Of a DNA stretch of 64,000 bases, positions 1 to 10,799 are shown piece by piece. The DNA is taken from positions 1 through 64,000 of the forward strand of contig QNQO01001823.1 in the NCBI GenBank assembly GCA_003290165.1, given 5' to 3'. The position numbers and the translations under genes are program-made. The stretch is from Berberis thunbergii. Taxonomy: Eukaryota; Streptophyta; Magnoliopsida; Ranunculales; Berberidaceae. Numbering within the stretch: the first letter of the stretch is position 1; each line of letters opens with the position of its first letter. The notes below the pieces were generated by a model. It was not told where the DNA came from. It saw only the letters and a program-made list of their open reading frames with translations, and did not search any database.

Positions 1-199
1 ATTGGTTGTCTATCTTTTGTATGTAGATTTCATTGCATACCACTGTCTTGTTTAAAATTACCATTGCACATCCTAATCTATTGTTTGGCTAAGTCATACT
101 AATCTATGGGTTAATATTTGAGTTATGATGTTATAGGATGGTGAGTGTGTGGCTCAGATTGTTGCCAACACTGAATGTATGCATCTGAAATGATTCCAC
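1..199. other. Left edge, nothing recognised
   Basis: AT-rich sequence before the recognisable start of LTR homology at about position 200. I see no coding potential, RNA gene or repeat structure. It may be a diverged 5' part of the LTR that follows, because that LTR should begin upstream of the point where I can still align it. Confidence 0.4.
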
Positions 200-1415
200 G
201 TCCCCAAAAATAATGGGTGGATTGATTTACTTATGAATGACAAAATGTCATTGTGGAGGAATTCTAAAATATAAAAAATAAATGATATTTGTAAATTTTG
301 ATTCCTGAAAATTTAATCACTTGGACTTGTATCACTTAGAACTACCACACCTCTTTTTGTTTATTATTTCCCCTATCTTATAGAGAAACTAAATGACCGT
401 CGTCTTGCGCAGGTGGGCGTCTACCTCTTATAGAGAAACTAAATGACTAATGGATTGTCTTGCGGAGTTAGGGCACCTATTTCTTATAGAGAAACTAAAA
501 TAACCTTCGGGTTAGTCTTGCGAAAATGAGGTTGATTTTTATGCCTAAGATAGGCTTTGATGTTTATCCGTAAAAAATGTGACGTGAGTTTATGCACATT
601 GATAGCCCAAGAGTGGTTTTTGTTATTCATATAGTTAGGAGTATCCGGTGATGCATGCCTGTATGTGATGTGTCCCCACTTGGACATGGATGACAGAGAA
701 ATCCTCTTTTATATGAGAGAGGCATACGGACATGTATGTTCGGCAAGAAGGTGGTATCTTCTAAGTGATCAATCCGTTAAAAGGTGAACCAAATTCAAAT
801 AAAAATGAATAAATTATGTTGCATTGTTTCTAATCCTTTTCATGCAGGATGGCAAGTCCGCTAATATTTCTGCAGGTCAGACTTGCCATAGTCAACTCCT
901 ATAGGGTAAGTACAAGTAAACACATTTTTACTTAATTGAGATGATGATATGATGGCCTCGATGAGGAACTAAATTCTTTGAACTACGTTCTTGCATGACA
1001 TCTTTGCCTCGTTGAAGAACTACCTATTGGTATGATGGTTTGTTGTGTGTGTTTAGCTTGATGTTTATCACGTGCGAATTTATTGTTTTTGGGATGAAGA
1101 TTACTCACACCAGCTTTATTGCTGACCCAAGTGAGCTTTTGTTTCTTGGGTACATTTCTTTGGGAATATAGCTGATTAGCCTTTCAGGTTTAGAGACTTT
1201 TGAGCAACGTTACGGGAGTTCCGCTAGTGGGGCTAGCGACGTCAATTTTTCCTGGTTAGAGTTTTTATTTATTTCAGTAATTAAATCATGTTTAAGTTGT
1301 TGTTGCTGCTAAATGTTTCTATTGTTATTGAATTTCACGTCCTGAGTTTTGGGAAACGGATAATCCTACGTGGATTTTGGAAATTTTCGTTTTCTTCGAA
1401 AATCGGGGCGTGACA
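200..1415 (+). mobile_element. Truncated solo LTR of a Tekay-like Ty3/gypsy retrotransposon
   Basis: This stretch matches, on the opposite strand, the two LTRs at 49686-51635 and 56266-58777. Shared landmarks include the block around 205-250 (compare 57535-57570), the Met-tRNA-era block at 600-745 (compare 57115-57250) and the end GGGGCGTGACA at 1405-1415. The LTR 3' terminus is clear at 1415, but no primer binding site follows, so this is a solo or orphan LTR. Its 5' part has decayed or lies outside the window. It carries about three copies of a ~52-bp unit containing ATAGAGAAACTAAA (around 380-500), while the other LTRs carry two. What follows is unrelated Tat-like sequence, so this LTR abuts or interrupts an older element. 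Confidence 0.8.
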
Positions 1416-1861
1416 CAAAGCTTGCGCAATTCGAGCAGAAGATCAATGGAATACTCCACAAATCTTCAATATGATGATACGCTACCCACTACGATCAAAA
1501 GACAACCATCGAAACAACCATACCTATTAGAAGGAAGTTCCAGTAGGTAACAGTTCAGACATCTCTGACATCATGGGGAATTCCTTCGGATCCCTGAGTG
1601 GAGATGTTTATGGCTCAGATGAACAAAGTGATCCAGATGATAGATAGGATCATCTAAGACCTGCAGGGCATCAATTTTCGAGAAGAAACCACCTAGCTTA
1701 AGAGACACCAGCTAACAATAGCTATAATTGCAATCAAGGAACGTCTGAAAACCTACAATTGAAAAATCCAAATACGTGAGAACATTCCGACTCTGATAGC
1801 AAATCAGAGCGAGATTCTTGAAGCCATGGCAGGATGAAAAGATGTCAAATGGTCACAGAAG

Positions 1862-2119
1862 ATGAGAGGAGATCCGAAAAAGTGGAGCAAGAGCAAATAT
1901 TGCCTCTTCCACAACGACTACGGCCACGACAGCGAAGATTGTCGGCAACCTAAAAGACAGAAATTGAATGCCACATCAAAGAAGGACGACTCAGAGAGTT
2001 CATTGAACTCAAAGGTGAAACAACTATTTCGAAGGGAACAAGCAAAGGAAACAATCTACGTCTTGCATGGCACAGGCGGAGAAAAAGAGCAATCCAATAT
2101 CGATCTAGGAAGCGTATAG
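1862..2119 (+). pseudogene. Gag C-terminal fragment (Tat-like)
   Basis: The translation begins with a stretch reading KYCLFHNDYGHDSEDCRQPK, the C/H-rich segment typical of plant Tat-type Gag. In intact relatives it leads into a Lys/Arg-rich tail and then protease. Here it runs 85 residues and stops at about 2119. Upstream, 1416-1860 should encode the rest of Gag but is interrupted by stops. Only this C-terminal nucleic-acid-binding part is recognisable. It cannot make a working capsid protein. Confidence 0.65.
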
Positions 2120-2232
2120 TCAAATACTTATGCACAAAACTCAGATTCCAAAGAAACCATCCGCGCAAAGTGCAAAAACCATGCAAAGGACCCTAACCTT
2201 ATCAAACGAAGACGATGATGGGGTTAATTTCC

Positions 2233-2331
2233 AGCACAATGATGCTTTAGTGATTTTGATTATGATAGCTAAATGGGAAATCAAAAAAGTATTGATCGAC
2301 ACCGGTAGCTCGCCAACCTCTTATACCTAAC
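2233..2331 (+). pseudogene. Retroviral-type aspartic protease remnant
   Basis: The translation reads HNDALVI near 2238, then VLIDTGSS near 2290, the active-site signature of Ty3/gypsy proteases, followed by a stop codon at about 2329. The HNDALV lead-in is characteristic of Tat-like elements. Only the N-terminal half of the domain with the catalytic Asp is seen before the frame breaks, so this is a pseudogene. Confidence 0.65.
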
Positions 2332-2699
2332 AACTTTTCAAAGGCAATTCACCGCTGAGATGCTCTCACCAAGCGATTAGTCTATGGTAGGTTTCAGTGG
2401 GGAGCAAGTAACCCACTAGGGAGACCATGGATACACAAGATGGGCGCCATATCCTTCACTGTGCACCAATGTGTGAAGTACCATACCGACATTGACATTG
2501 GAAGAATAAAATTTGACGAACCAGTAGCTCGGGAGTGTCATTTTGGTGCTATAAAAACTCCCCACAAATAACAATTACTGCAACGACTGGAAGAGTCTTC
2601 ACAACAACCTGATGAAATGAGTTCGGATTCTCCGAATGACAATATGGCTCCAACTAGTCCACGAGATCAACCCAACACCGGGTAATCGAAAAAAGAAAC

Positions 2700-3625
2700 G
2701 GTCGAGGTCTACTTAGACAGTGAAGCAGAAAATGCAGTCCGAATCGACACAAAAATCCAACATGAACTCGCCAAGGAGCTCATCCAGATGGAAAGATATG
2801 TTTTCGCATGGACAATGAAAGACATGGTGGGAATAGATCCATCCATCATCTCCCATAAATTGCAAGTGAATCCAGATGAAAATCGGTTCGACGAAAAAAA
2901 ACTAGTGCCCCGAAACACAATCAGGCGATAAACGAAAAAGTGCACTGGCTGCTCAGTACAGGAATGATCAAAGAAGCTCACTACCCGAATTCGTTGGCGA
3001 ACACGGTACTAGTAAAAAAGTAGAACATGAAATGGAAGATGTACGTGGATTACACCAACTTAAATAAAGTCTGCCCCAAAGACAACTTTTACTTTCACAA
3101 ATAGACCAAATAGTGAACGCAACTGCCGAGCATGAAATGCTGAGCTTCATGGGCCCGTACTCCGGGTCTAATAAAATACAATTGTACTCCCCACCAAGAA
3201 AAAATATCTTTCATAACAAAAAAGGGTATGTACTGTTACCAAGTAATGTCGTTCGGATTGAAGAATGTGGGAGCAACGTATCAACGACTAGTAAAAATGA
3301 TGTTTAAAGATCAGATCAGCAAAACGATGGAGGTTTACATCAACGATATGCTCATCAAAGGTCACACAAAATAGACCATGTCACGGACCTCGAACAAGCT
3401 TTCTCCCAGCTTCGAAAGTACAAGATGAAGCTAAATCCAGATGAATGCACCTTTGGAGTGGAGTCAGGGAAGTTCCTCGGGTACATGGTCAACCAACAAG
3501 GAATTGAAGTCGATCCAAAGCAGATACAAGCACTTTTCAACATGCAATCGCCGATGAACATAAAAGGTGTTCAAAGTCTTAACGGGATGATAACAGCTTT
3601 GAACAGATTCATCTCCAGATAATAA
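2700..3625 (+). pseudogene. Reverse transcriptase remnant with altered catalytic box
   Basis: RT is spread over several frames. Around 3030-3075 the fingers region reads as a broken form of the usual WRMCVDYTNLNKVCPKD-type segment. Around 3335-3360 the catalytic box reads VYINDMLIKG, with Asn where family members have the first Asp. From 3425 to 3622 the downstream segment includes MKLNPDECTFGVESGKFLG, the usual end of the palm. Stops and frameshifts separate these pieces. The Asp-to-Asn change and the frame breaks make the enzyme non-functional. Confidence 0.75.
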
Positions 3626-3652
3626 GACAAGTGTCTTCCCTTTTTTAAAATC

Positions 3653-4460
3653 TTGAAGGGGTACAAGACATTAGAATGGAATGACGAATGCGAGAGAGCC
3701 TTTCAAAGCCTTAAGACTTACATGAGAAGTACGAAGCTACTAACAAAACCAAACACAGAAGAAATATTGTATTTGCACCTATCTGTGTCCAACCACACGG
3801 TGAGTTACACGAGAAGAAAATGGGGTGCAAAAACCAGTATACTTCATCAGCAAAACACTCGCATATGCAAAGATCAACTATCCGGCCTTGGAAAACTAGC
3901 GTTCGCTCTAATTGTGTCATCAAGAAAACTACGACCATACTTTCAAGTTCATCCAATCACGGTTATGACCGAACAACCATTTTGGTCGGTATTACACAAA
4001 TCGGACCTGTTGGGAAGAATGGTAAAATGGACAATAGAACTCGGACAATTCAACATCAACTATGCCCCTAGAATTGCTATCAAACCTCAGGCATTAGCGG
4101 ATTTCATCGCCGAGTTCACAGGAAGCAACAACCAACACGAGGATAAGGAAAATAGAACAAAGCAGCCCAAACCAATCCCTGGGGGGTGGATCATCCACTG
4201 TGATAGGACGTCCATTGAGGAAGGAAGTGGAGTCGGGTTAATCTTGTACAACCGGAAGACATCGCATTAGAAAAAAAAACAAAATTCAATTTTAAAGCCT
4301 CCAATAATGAAGTCGAGTATGAAGTCGTGATAGTAGGACTGCAGTTGGCAAAACACCGGGGAATAAAAGATATTAGTGTCTTTACTGATTCCAGGCTGGT
4401 GGTCAATCAACTAAACTACGAGTTCCAAGTAAAAGACACCTAAATGAAAGACTACCACTA
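3653..4460 (+). pseudogene. RNase H and second RNase H-like region remnant
   Basis: An open stretch (3653-4270) covers the connection and RNase H region: LKTYMRS...LTKP, then an LAFALIVSSRKLRPYF-type segment and an LGQFNINYAPR segment typical of Ty3/gypsy RNase H. A second segment around 4180-4430 contains WIIHCDRTS and DSRLVVNQ, which resembles the archaeal-type RNase H found in Tat-lineage elements. In intact relatives this reads DGSS and is followed by an EYEA segment; here the equivalent Glu-containing stretch is past a stop. The presence of this second domain supports the Tat assignment. Confidence 0.65.
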
Positions 4461-4679
4461 GAAAACTATAGAGTTGATAGAAGAGTTCTGAAACTCTACC
4501 ATTCAACAATGCGCACGGAACAAAAAAAAAAACAAAATAACAAACGAGCTAGAAAAAGAAGCCTCAACAATGAAGGATAATGATAACCCACTTGTCATGA
4601 CACAAGGAAGCTCCATACTCGAAAATCAACCAGAAGAAGCATGCGTCATTAACCAAGGAACCAACTGAACAACTCCAAT

Positions 4680-5893
4680 CTTGGCGTATATTTTAAACAA
4701 GGAATTTTCAATAAATAAGATGGTGTATATCTTGGAAGCCAGGAAACTACAGAATCGGGCGGCAAAATATACAATGATCAATAACACATTATACTGGAGG
4801 TCTGCCACGAATTCATTACTAAGGTGCCTTGCACCAGGAAATGTCGAATATGTCCTACAGAAAATACACCACGGCAAATGCAGGAATCACCCAGGAGGGA
4901 AGAACATTGGCCCCCAAAGCTCTCACATTAGGTTATTATTGGCCAACGATGCAAGCGGATGCTCAAAAGCTAGTTCGTAAATGCGACAAATGCCAAAGAT
5001 TCGCCCCATACACGCATATGTCGGGACAAAATTTGATCCCACTGAGCAGTCCCTAGCAGTTTGCACAATGGAGAATGGACACTGTAAGACCATTCCCAAC
5101 ATCCAATAAAAAGAAGTTTCTTCTCGTCGCAGTAGACTACTTCACCAAATGGATATAAGTAGAGCTCCTCACAAAGATAGGGGAAGCACAAGTCGAGAAA
5201 TTTCTCTGTAGGGACATCATATGCAGATTCGGGATCCCAAGAGTAATCGCCACAGACAGTGGGAGGCAGTTTGAAGCCAAAAAAGGTTAGGGAGTTGTGT
5301 GAGAACCTGAATATCCAGCAACATTTCTTCACGCCAGCTCGTCCGCAAGCCGAGGTCACTAAAAGGACAATCTTGGAGGCAATCAAAATATGACTCGAGG
5401 CAGCAAAATAACTATGGACATCCGAGTTACCTGGTGTCCTTTGAGTATACAGAACCAACTCCAACAGGAGAAACACCTTTCGTCCTCGCTTACGAGACAA
5501 AAGCTATGATCCCGTAGAGATCGGAATGCCAACATTCTGAACCGAATGATTCTGCACTAAAGACAACGTCGAAGCGTTAAGAGTCGGGCTAGATCTCCTC
5601 GAAGAAAAATGAGAAGCAGCCTTAATTAAAATGATAGCCTATCAACAACGCATGGCAGGGTGTTACAACAAGAATATGCGAATCCGAACTTTTAACGTCG
5701 GAGATCGGATGTTACGAAAAGTTCAACTAAACATGAAATAGTCCGGCACAAGCAAGTTGAACCCGAACTGGTAAGGGCCATATTGGGTAACAAAAATCAA
5801 CGTACCAAGAACATACTGGTTGGCAGACAAATATGGAGAAATGATACCTCGATCATGGAATGTAGAACACTTGAAAAGATATTATCAATAAAG
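4680..5893 (+). pseudogene. Integrase remnant
   Basis: An HHCC zinc-binding region can be followed across frames: His residues around 4870-4885, then CDKCQRFAPY at about 4983-5012. The catalytic core follows in pieces: a KKKFLLVAVDYFTKW-like stretch near 5110-5150, then a segment resembling VIATDSGRQFE near 5250, and a C-terminal region to about 5890 ending in a RYYQ-like motif. Several stop codons and small indels break it. Integrase normally inserts the cDNA; this copy is dead. Confidence 0.65.
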
Positions 5894-6256
5894 TCTTTCG
5901 CTCTCAATTTTGAAACAACGAGAATTCAATCAGGACAAAAAGTCAAATTAAAACCGACTTGAGAAAACACTCAGCATGGCTAGAGTATCGAGCAAACACA
6001 AATACATATCCACCTTGGAACGCAACCTGTACAATTCCAGATGGGAATGCAACCTGCACAATTCCACCTTGGATGTCTCGAGGATGAAAGCAAACACATC
6101 TCGCGTAGCCTCGAGTTCCCTCAACAACTCTCGTGCAGAATCTGCGACCCTCTCATATTCCATGCACTGCACTTCAACAAATCCAGTCAACGGTGAACAT
6201 GGGAAAATATCAAAATGTGTCTTGAAACTTTTGTTTGGCTGCATAAGTAAGATATG

Positions 6257-6694
6257 TCATCCCTTCCATAAGATGTTGGAGACCATCGTCAATATGACGA
6301 CGTGGTTGACATGCGACCATAGGAGTTTTGTTAGCCAACTATCTGTGATAGCCGATAATAAGATTGTGAACATTATCCTGCACATCAACCTCAGAAGGCT
6401 AGAAGGTCTCACCAGGAAAGAAGAAGCGAGGAAAAACGCAGAAGGAGCAACAAAAGATCCCAAAGTCTCAGCCACGACAAAAGAAACAGTAAGCTTGTGG
6501 ACTCGAGCGTAAGCAACAACTTGATCCTCTACTAACGGATCATACTCAAAGTCATCCAAGGTCTTAGTACCCTTTGGATTATTCGACAACCAATTACCTA
6601 GCTGAAACATTTTATTCTCGATAATGCGCGAATCGTTAATCGAGAGGCCGATAGAATTCGGCAAGCAGCAAGATTTTTTTTCATGGTCATTCAA
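6257..6694 (-). pseudogene. Possible C-terminal part of the element's antisense ORF
   Basis: A 145-codon open stretch on the minus strand lies downstream (in minus-strand sense) of the antisense ORF at 7701-7090, inside the spacer of the Tat-like element. I do not recognise a domain in it. Its orientation and position are compatible with a continuation of the antisense gene after frame breaks at about 6700-7090, but this is inference only. Confidence 0.25.
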
Positions 6695-7089
6695 AGGATG
6701 AGAAACCTCCTTATTACTTATCTCGAGAACTCAGTTTACCTCTTAATCCTTACGGACATAAGAATCATCCCTCGAACCATGACCTCCCTTCTGAAGAATG
6801 ACAAGATGAGAGGGAGTCCTGGCGGATTCAAGGATGGAGGAAACAAGTTTTTTCACTTCAAGACATGACCAGAATTGACGGCCGATATCGTGGAGGGGCT
6901 AGGAAGCCAAAGAATTTTCATTTTCTTAACAATTGAACCAGTGTTCCTAGGAGCCCAAGCAGAGACAGAGGCAAAAACTCCTACATCACCAACGTGCAAC
7001 AATAACCTCTGAAGTGAGGCTTGCCCTACCCGTGAAAACAGCCCACCACAGACAATGGCATCCGTAGTAAGGAAATCTTCTACCTATAC

Positions 7090-7701
7090 TTAGGGAAGAT
7101 CACAAAATCGACGACAAAACTCCTGTTCTTCTAAAAACAGTGACAGCTCTACCTTCTTAGGCTTCCGAAGCGATTGCAGAATCTGATTCCCGCGGAACCT
7201 AAAATAGTTGGAAGAAAGAGTGGCGTAGAACCAAGACCTCGACCAACCCACATGTTCCTCTCGCAGGTCCTCAAAGCAGAGAGGGGAACGCATGCGACAA
7301 GTGTAACTAGGGTCCATGATGAACCCTCCCAGATAGTGCAAAACTCTAACATTCATAGGGATACGAGCCGAGGCACCCCTCGCCAATGTTGAAATCATTA
7401 CCTTCCAACCAGTAGGGACAAGTTGAACCAGAGCAATTCCAACCAAATCCAAATACTCCCAAATGATAGTAGGAACTGGAAGCCTGAAACCAGAATGGAA
7501 CATACCTGGATACAAAGCAATGTATCCATGCATAAGATGACAAAGACTATCGCCATCTCTAAGGAGAACAATCTCCAGATCGTTTGGCAATGAGTAATCG
7601 TGACGAATGTTGTCCAAAGTCGTGTGTGTTGCCCTCTTGGGAATGAAGAAAGCTTCACAAACATCAAGGGCATTTCCACCCAAAACCCTTGAGTTAGACA
7701 T
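7090..7701 (-). CDS. Antisense accessory ORF of the Tat-like retrotransposon, gypsy-type transposon domain-like
   Basis: This ORF runs opposite to pol, between integrase and the putative 3' LTR. I choose the Met at 7701 (203 residues). A longer frame reaches 7956, but the extra 85 residues are hydrophobic, Cys-rich and probably non-coding. Around residues 60-100 it reads MFHSGFRLPVPTIIWEYLDL, then LVQLVPTGWKVMIS. This pattern resembles the 'putative gypsy type transposon' domain family (Pfam Transposase_28-like) common in plant elements: a conserved FRLP-x-P segment, then a Leu-Gly-hydrophobic-Pro-x-x-W segment. Its function is unknown. Antisense extra ORFs in this position are known in Tat-lineage elements such as Grande. 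The frame is open while pol is badly broken, which is notable but may be chance at this length. Confidence 0.6.
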   Translation of the reverse strand: MSNSRVLGGNALDVCEAFFIPKRATHTTLDNIRHDYSLPNDLEIVLLRDGDSLCHLMHGYIALYPGMFHSGFRLPVPTIIWEYLDLVGIALVQLVPTGWKVMISTLARGASARIPMNVRVLHYLGGFIMDPSYTCRMRSPLCFEDLREEHVGWSRSWFYATLSSNYFRFRGNQILQSLRKPKKVELSLFLEEQEFCRRFCDLP

Positions 7702-8023
7702 GATTATAGAATGGATGCAAGGAATCCAAAGGTTAACAATCAGATAATGAGAAGATGCAAAAGGAAGCAGAGCATACACAAAGTTTTTCCTTTTTATAGT
7801 AATGGGCAACGAAAGGACCACTCTTGGAGAACATGCAAGGTGTGACAATTGCATGAAATCCCAGATATCACACCAAAACAAACAAGTGGATGGAACAACG
7901 GAGAGAAAACAACAGTGACAGATAGCAAGAGTACTAACCAAGCCGTAATGTTGCAATCAAAAAACAAAACCGCCACACAATTAGTGGATACTTGAATATA
8001 CTCACTAACTAGGGGAGAGTAGC

Positions 8024-8620
8024 TGATGATACATCAAAATAGATCGATCATCATGGTCGTACACATGGCATAAAAGCCCATCACGAGAATACAACACCCG
8101 ATTTATTGGGCCAGCTCATAAAGCCCAGAAAGAATGAGGCCAATTATAAAGTCTCAGACTAGGCCCACCACTGAGGAGACGTAAATAGGGCTCGAATCCA
8201 GGCCCATACAAATTAGAGCCCGAGTCCAGGCTCAATACAAGTTCTCCCATAAAGAAGATAAACGTTGCACAAAAAAAAGCATTGGAGGGAGTTACGCCTC
8301 CACGAATGCATCTCCATTAAGGAGGAGATTGTTACATGAAACATCTCCTTTCGTTGCTCCTCACATGCTTAAGTCACACAGAGAGTTAACCACGACCATT
8401 ATAACAAGTAAAAGGAGCATTCGACAAAGGTATGCAACTTTAACTGTGTTTTGTCCAGATGTACAGCCTTCTTTCAACAGAGTTACTAACTTAAGCATCG
8501 AAGTACCTTCGACCACCAAAGAGGTGGTCCTTGGCAGTCTAACAATTGTTTTGCAGGTCAAACTCACAAGAAGACGATTTTTAGATGCATCAATTATCGT
8601 AAAAGAAAGTTGACTAGATG
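8024..8620 (+). repeat. Probable 3' LTR of the Tat-like element, end undefined
   Basis: A purine tract (8011-8019) is followed by TGATGATACATC at 8024, a plausible TG-type LTR start. The sequence then changes character and contains no pol-related coding. Without the matching 5' LTR the 3' end cannot be fixed. It must lie before 8864, where a CACTA element starts. An ORF at 8329-8613 inside it has no recognisable domain. Confidence 0.4.
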
Positions 8621-10799
8621 ACATAATAATTCATTTGTTAGCAGTGGAAATACCATATCTACCTTGGCAAATCATCATTTACCTCGGTTCGTTGCATACA
8701 TGTTACTATTTTATTTTACTTTTTTGGGATGAGAATAAACATAAACAAAATAGGCATATACAATTATCAGAGTTGACTAAGATATCAGAATGGTTTAAAT
8801 ATATTTATTATTATTTAAACATTGTTATATTTCTGATGTAGAAAATGGAAAGGCATGAGAAACCACTATGCCAAAATGGTTGTTTTGCAACATGGACCAA
8901 AATCTCTAAAACTTCAACCTCTCCCTCCCTCGACAAACTCACCCTCCCTCGACCAAATGTCCAAGACTCAGAATCTCCCTCCATCGACAAATATCTCAAA
9001 ATTCAAACTCTCCCTCCCTCGACTAATCTCGCAAACTCTTTCCCCCTCATTTCGATTGATTTACATCATTCGCGATCACTCACTTCGAAACCCTAACTAC
9101 GAAGAAAATGCATTGATCTTTCAAACTCTCTCACCTCCTCTCAATTCATTTGATTTTCTTCCAACAAATCTTATTCGAAGCATGGATTTAACTTAGCGGA
9201 TGAAGAATCATTGTTGTTCACCATCTCACTATCTCGCCTCGTTAGATCTGCCAGAGTTTTTGCTTCATTAGATATCAACTATCTCAATTCATTTTCCAAT
9301 CAAGATCTTCGAAACCCCTAGCTTTAACTACAACCTTAATAAGGTGTGTTCTTCATATCCGACAAATTTTGATTCAATACTTGTTATTTTTGTTTGACTT
9401 TTGTTCAAAAAATTTATTTTTCTATAAGTTTCAGTTGTCAAAATTCTTAGAACTATCGGTTCTAACGCATTTGGATCTCAACTCAGCTGAGTTATTCATT
9501 TAGTCCTCTTCTCGGATTAAATTAGCGTTGCTTAGTATTAGGATCTTCAGTTTTGTATAAATTTTCAACAACGATTTGCAATGTAATAATGGATAGTGTA
9601 TTATTGTAAGATTCTTCAAAATCAATTGTGGTTTTAGTTGACAAATTATGGTAACATAGCATTGGTTTTCATAAATTGTGGTTTTAGTTGATTAAGCTAA
9701 GTTTTTAGTTCGGTTTTTCAATTTTACTCTTATGTTTGTCTCTAATCCTATGGACTTGGAAATGGTAATTTTCCTTGGTGGTGGTAGTAGCGCTTAATTA
9801 ATAAGTTTGGTGGCATTGTGGTACTGATGGTGCATCTTTTAGAGCTTCTTGAGAAGCTAGATTCGGGAATGGTGAGCGTGAGCCAATTATCCCCTTCCCT
9901 CGGAGGATGTCATATCAACACAAGGCTTTTTTTTTGCAGGTCTTTCATTATAGTCATATCGTGTCATTGATGTGGCCGTGTAAACAAATGTTTGTTAGGT
10001 TATATTTCTCTACTCTACTTGTTCAATGAACAAAATGACCATAAATTCGGCACCCCTTGTGTATATTTATCCTTCAGCCCACATGTTTAATACCATTAGA
10101 TTTTGTCCACAAATATTTCTTTGGAAAAATTGTTCATTAGATTGGTGTCATTATCAATAGGATTAATTAAATCAAATTTGCTCAACCACATGAGAGTTAT
10201 TATTGGTAAGGAATAGTATGTTTTTAGGCATTTGGTTGTAAGCACATGATAATCAATCCCCGTTGGTGCACATTAAAATGTATTTCGTAACTTTGTTTTT
10301 ACTAAGAAAGTTAGAGCAAAAAGTAAATAGTAGGAGAAACGTTGTTGGGACCCTATTGTTACAAATCATTTGTCAGACTTGAATATACAAGTGAAAGCAA
10401 AAGTTTGATTTTGACTTTTACATTGTGTAAGTGGATATTGATGAGACTAATATATGTACATTACTGGAAAAAACTAATGGTTTACTAATATTGGTTTTAA
10501 TTTGATTACAGTATTCACATCCAATTAGTTTTATTTTATTACCCCATGTTTCACATGTCCTAATTGTTTAATCGATCTAACACGCAGTAGTTTAGAATCC
10601 CTATCTAGTTTGTTAGTTTTATTACATGTATAAGGGACAAACCTTACCAAGTCTAGCTGCTATTATCTTTTCGTATCTTTGTTTTCCATTGTTTCATTGA
10701 TTATCTTTGTTTATTAAAATATATTTTATTGTTGATTAATTTTGTTTACTTGCATTTATTGAAATGAGATATTGTATTGTATAGAATGTTGTCATATGT

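Larger units (their letters stand above)
1416..8640 (+). mobile_element. Degenerate Tat-lineage Ty3/gypsy retrotransposon, 5' truncated
   Basis: Gag zinc-knuckle-like segment, protease, reverse transcriptase, RNase H and integrase remnants follow one another on the + strand in Ty3/gypsy order from about 1860 to 5890. All are broken by stops and frameshifts. About 2.1 kb of spacer follows, carrying an ORF on the opposite strand (7701-7090), then a purine tract (AGGGGAGAG, 8011-8019) and a probable 3' LTR start near 8024. The Gag style (HxxxGHDSEDC), the YxxDMLIK RT motif and the antisense ORF between pol and the 3' LTR all point to the Tat/Ogre/Retand group. No 5' LTR is visible; the orphan Tekay-like LTR sits where it should be. 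The lineage call rests on motif style and layout, not an alignment. Confidence 0.75.

Noticed and set aside
5976..6512. 178-codon + ORF in the Tat spacer
   Set aside because: No domain and opposite to the antisense reading; likely chance openness.
7702..7956. N-terminal extension of the antisense ORF from an upstream Met
   Set aside because: The extra 85 residues are hydrophobic and Cys-rich and do not resemble the family; the Met at 7701 gives a better start.
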